From: Emcibacter sp. | GTDB taxonomy: Bacteria > Pseudomonadota > Alphaproteobacteria > Sphingomonadales > Emcibacteraceae | Assembly: GCA_021647465.1 (NCBI GenBank) | Contig: JAKIUQ010000031.1 | Span: 1 to 9,781, forward strand | Direction of reading: 5' to 3' | DNA: 9,781 nucleotides | Part shown: positions 7,769 to 9,781 of the stretch, piece by piece | Layout: each line of letters opens with the position of its first letter | Position numbering within the stretch: position 1 is the stretch's first letter | Program-made: the position numbers and the translations under genes | Notes under the pieces: generated by a model | Told to the model about the DNA's origin: nothing | The model's input: only the letters and a program-made list of their open reading frames with translations | Database searches by the model: none

Positions 7769-9781
7769 TTAATCGTTGATATTCAAAAGTTCAACATTCA
7801 GACAAAGAGATTTCATCTCCTTGACCAGAACATTGAATGATTCTGGAATACCCGCTTCGAAACTGTCATCACCGCGAACAATGGCTTCATAAACCTTTGT
7901 CCGGCCATTCACATCGTCAGATTTGACGGTCAGCATTTCCTGCAAGGTATAAGCCGCGCCATAAGCCTGAAGCGCCCATACCTCCATCTCCCCAAATCTT
8001 TGACCCCCAAACTGGGCTTTACCGCCCAGAGGCTGCTGCGTCACGAGTGAGTAGGGACCAATTGATCGCGCATGAATTTTATCATCAACCAGATGATGAA
8101 GTTTCAGCATATAGATGTAACCAACGGTCACTTTACGGTCAAACATTTCACCGGTACGACCATCATAAAGATCAACCTGACCTGAGCGATCCACATCGGC
8201 CATTTCCAGCATCTCACAAATACTTGCTTCATTCGCCCCATCAAAAACCGGCGTTGCCATGGGAATACCATCCCGCAGATTGCCGGACATTTCAATCGTA
8301 TCTTCGTCATTCAGCGGTGCAATTTCAGCGTCATACTGCTCTTTGGAATAAACTTTTTTGAATTTATCCCGAAGCGCGTCGGCTTTTTGTTTTTGATCAA
8401 AAGTGTAATTATCCAATAATGCAGATACCTGAACGCCGAGTGAGCGCGAGGCCCAGCCAAGGTGAGTTTCCAGAATCTGACCCACATTCATACGTGACGG
8501 CACACCAAGCGGATTAAGCACAATATCAACCGGCGTACCATCTTCGAGGAACGGCATGTCTTCTTGTGGCATAATCCGGGCAATCACCCCTTTGTTACCA
8601 TGGCGTCCGGCCATTTTGTCGCCCGGTTGCAATTTACGCTTCACAGCAACAAAGACTTTGACCATTTTCAAAACGCCGGGGAGTAATTCATCCCCGCGCT
8701 GCAATTTGCCAATTTTCTCTTCAAAGCGGGCTCTGAGACGATCACGGTCTTCCTGGAATTTTTGATGTAAGGCATCAATTTTTTCCATGATTGTTTCGTC
8801 ATCAACCGCAATCTGCCACCACAGACCCTTGCCTAGATTATCCAGCAGATCATCTGTGATATTTTCGCCTTTGGTCACATCATTGGGCCCCTTGGCAACC
8901 ACATTGCCAAGCAGCATCGGACGAAGGCGCACATAGATACTGCGATCCAGAATAGCCTGTTCATCTTCACGGTCTTTGCTGAGCCGTTCAATCTCTTCCC
9001 GCTCAATAGCAACAGAACGTTCATCCTTGTCAATACCATGACGATTAAAGACCCGAACCTCGACAACGGTACCGGCAACACCCGGCGATAAACGCATTGA
9101 CGTATCACGAACATCCGCCGCCTTCTCACCGAATATCGCCCGCAAAAGCTTCTCTTCCGGTGTCATCGGGCTTTCGCCTTTTGGCGTGATCTTGCCCACC
9201 AGAATATCCCCGGGATGAACTTCGGCGCCGATATAGACGATGCCCGCTTCATCCAGATTTTTCAGACCTTCTTCGCCCACATTGGGAATATCACGGGTGA
9301 TATCTTCAGGACCAAGCTTGGTATCCCGCGCCATCACTTGCAATTCCTCAATATGAATAGAGGTAAAAACGTCGTCTTTCACAATCCGCTCTGAAATAAG
9401 GATACTATCTTCGAAGTTATAGCCATTCCACGGCATGAAGGCCACGAGGACGTTACGGCCAAGAGCTAGCTCGCCCATATCCGTTGACGGGCCGTCAGCC
9501 AGAACATCACCGCGCTTGACAATATCGCCCACTTTTACAAGGGGGCGCTGGTTAATGCAGGTATTCTGGTTGGAACGCTGGAATTTACGCAATGTGTAGA
9601 TATCCACACCGGACGTACCATCTTCCACATCTTCGCTCACCCGGATAACAATACGGCGGGCATCGACCTGATCAATAATCCCGGCCCGGTCCGCCACAAT
9701 GGACGCCCCGGAATCGCGGGCCACAACCCGCTCCAAGCCCGTCCCCACAAATGGTGATTCCGCTTTTAAGAGGGGCACGGC
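7769..9781 (-). CDS. rpoB: DNA-directed RNA polymerase subunit beta, C-terminal half (5' end beyond window)
   Basis: Beta forms the other half of the RNA polymerase catalytic cleft. The open frame enters at the window edge and continues to a TAA at 7771-7769, giving about 670 residues, roughly half the protein. It enters at AVPLLKAESPFVGTGLERVV, equivalent to the E. coli segment just after the rifampicin-pocket region, so resistance positions are not visible. Seen are MPWNGYNFEDSI, with the conserved Glu-Asp pair near the active site (residues 123-124 counted from the GTG at 9778), and PGDKMAGRHGNKGV with the two catalytic-site lysines (388 and 396). The C-terminal clamp segment YTLQEMLTVKSDDVNGRTKV is also present. 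The protein ends LLNIND, and rpoC begins 27 bases further on. The GTG at 9778 is an internal valine codon, not a start. Confidence 0.99.
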   Translation of the reverse strand, partial: AVPLLKAESPFVGTGLERVVARDSGASIVADRAGIIDQVDARRIVIRVSEDVEDGTSGVDIYTLRKFQRSNQNTCINQRPLVKVGDIVKRGDVLADGPSTDMGELALGRNVLVAFMPWNGYNFEDSILISERIVKDDVFTSIHIEELQVMARDTKLGPEDITRDIPNVGEEGLKNLDEAGIVYIGAEVHPGDILVGKITPKGESPMTPEEKLLRAIFGEKAADVRDTSMRLSPGVAGTVVEVRVFNRHGIDKDERSVAIEREEIERLSKDREDEQAILDRSIYVRLRPMLLGNVVAKGPNDVTKGENITDDLLDNLGKGLWWQIAVDDETIMEKIDALHQKFQEDRDRLRARFEEKIGKLQRGDELLPGVLKMVKVFVAVKRKLQPGDKMAGRHGNKGVIARIMPQEDMPFLEDGTPVDIVLNPLGVPSRMNVGQILETHLGWASRSLGVQVSALLDNYTFDQKQKADALRDKFKKVYSKEQYDAEIAPLNDEDTIEMSGNLRDGIPMATPVFDGANEASICEMLEMADVDRSGQVDLYDGRTGEMFDRKVTVGYIYMLKLHHLVDDKIHARSIGPYSLVTQQPLGGKAQFGGQRFGEMEVWALQAYGAAYTLQEMLTVKSDDVNGRTKVYEAIVRGDDSFEAGIPESFNVLVKEMKSLCLNVELLNIND

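Noticed and set aside
9776..9778. GTG that could be read as a start codon for a 669-aa protein
   Set aside because: The frame stays open upstream to the window edge (Ala codon at 9781-9779), and the sequence around it aligns with the interior of RpoB, so it is an internal valine of a cut gene.

Overview
The window is a piece of the core transcription/translation region of a bacterium, most likely an alphaproteobacterium. All genes lie on the minus strand, so they read from high to low coordinates: rpoB (3' half) - rpoC - [362-base control region] - rpsL - rpsG - fusA - tuf (first 40 codons). The adjacency of rpoBC to the str operon (S12, S7, EF-G, EF-Tu), and the RpoB, RpoC and EF-G sequences as I recognise them by eye, point to Alphaproteobacteria. 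The base composition looks moderate rather than GC-rich. I cannot place it below class level without a database search.

Region by region on the minus strand: 9781-7769 holds the C-terminal ~670 residues of RNA polymerase beta. After 27 bases and a good ribosome binding site comes complete beta' (7741-3551, 1396 aa). Positions 3550-3189 have no protein gene of ordinary size but are rich in signals: an interrupted hairpin just after rpoC (3507-3536), a strong intrinsic terminator (3446-3485), a sigma-70-type promoter (-35 at 3400-3405, -10 at 3377-3382, 17-base spacer), and a leader of about 180 bases. That leader contains a second terminator-like hairpin (3249-3282). Then follow rpsL (3188-2817), rpsG (2773-2303) and fusA (2277-202), with 43- and 25-base gaps. 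The tuf start at 122 lies 79 bases after fusA.

The genes form two transcription units. rpoBC makes the two large catalytic subunits of RNA polymerase and appears to end at its own terminator. The str operon makes two 30S proteins and two translation GTPases, and appears to start from its own promoter behind a candidate attenuator.

This is conserved housekeeping DNA: all proteins have usual lengths and intact key residues, and I see no mobile element, CRISPR array, RNA gene or foreign insertion. The part worth a second look is the rpsL leader, where a terminator between promoter and first gene, possibly overlapped by a 14-codon reading frame, suggests premature-termination control of the str operon.
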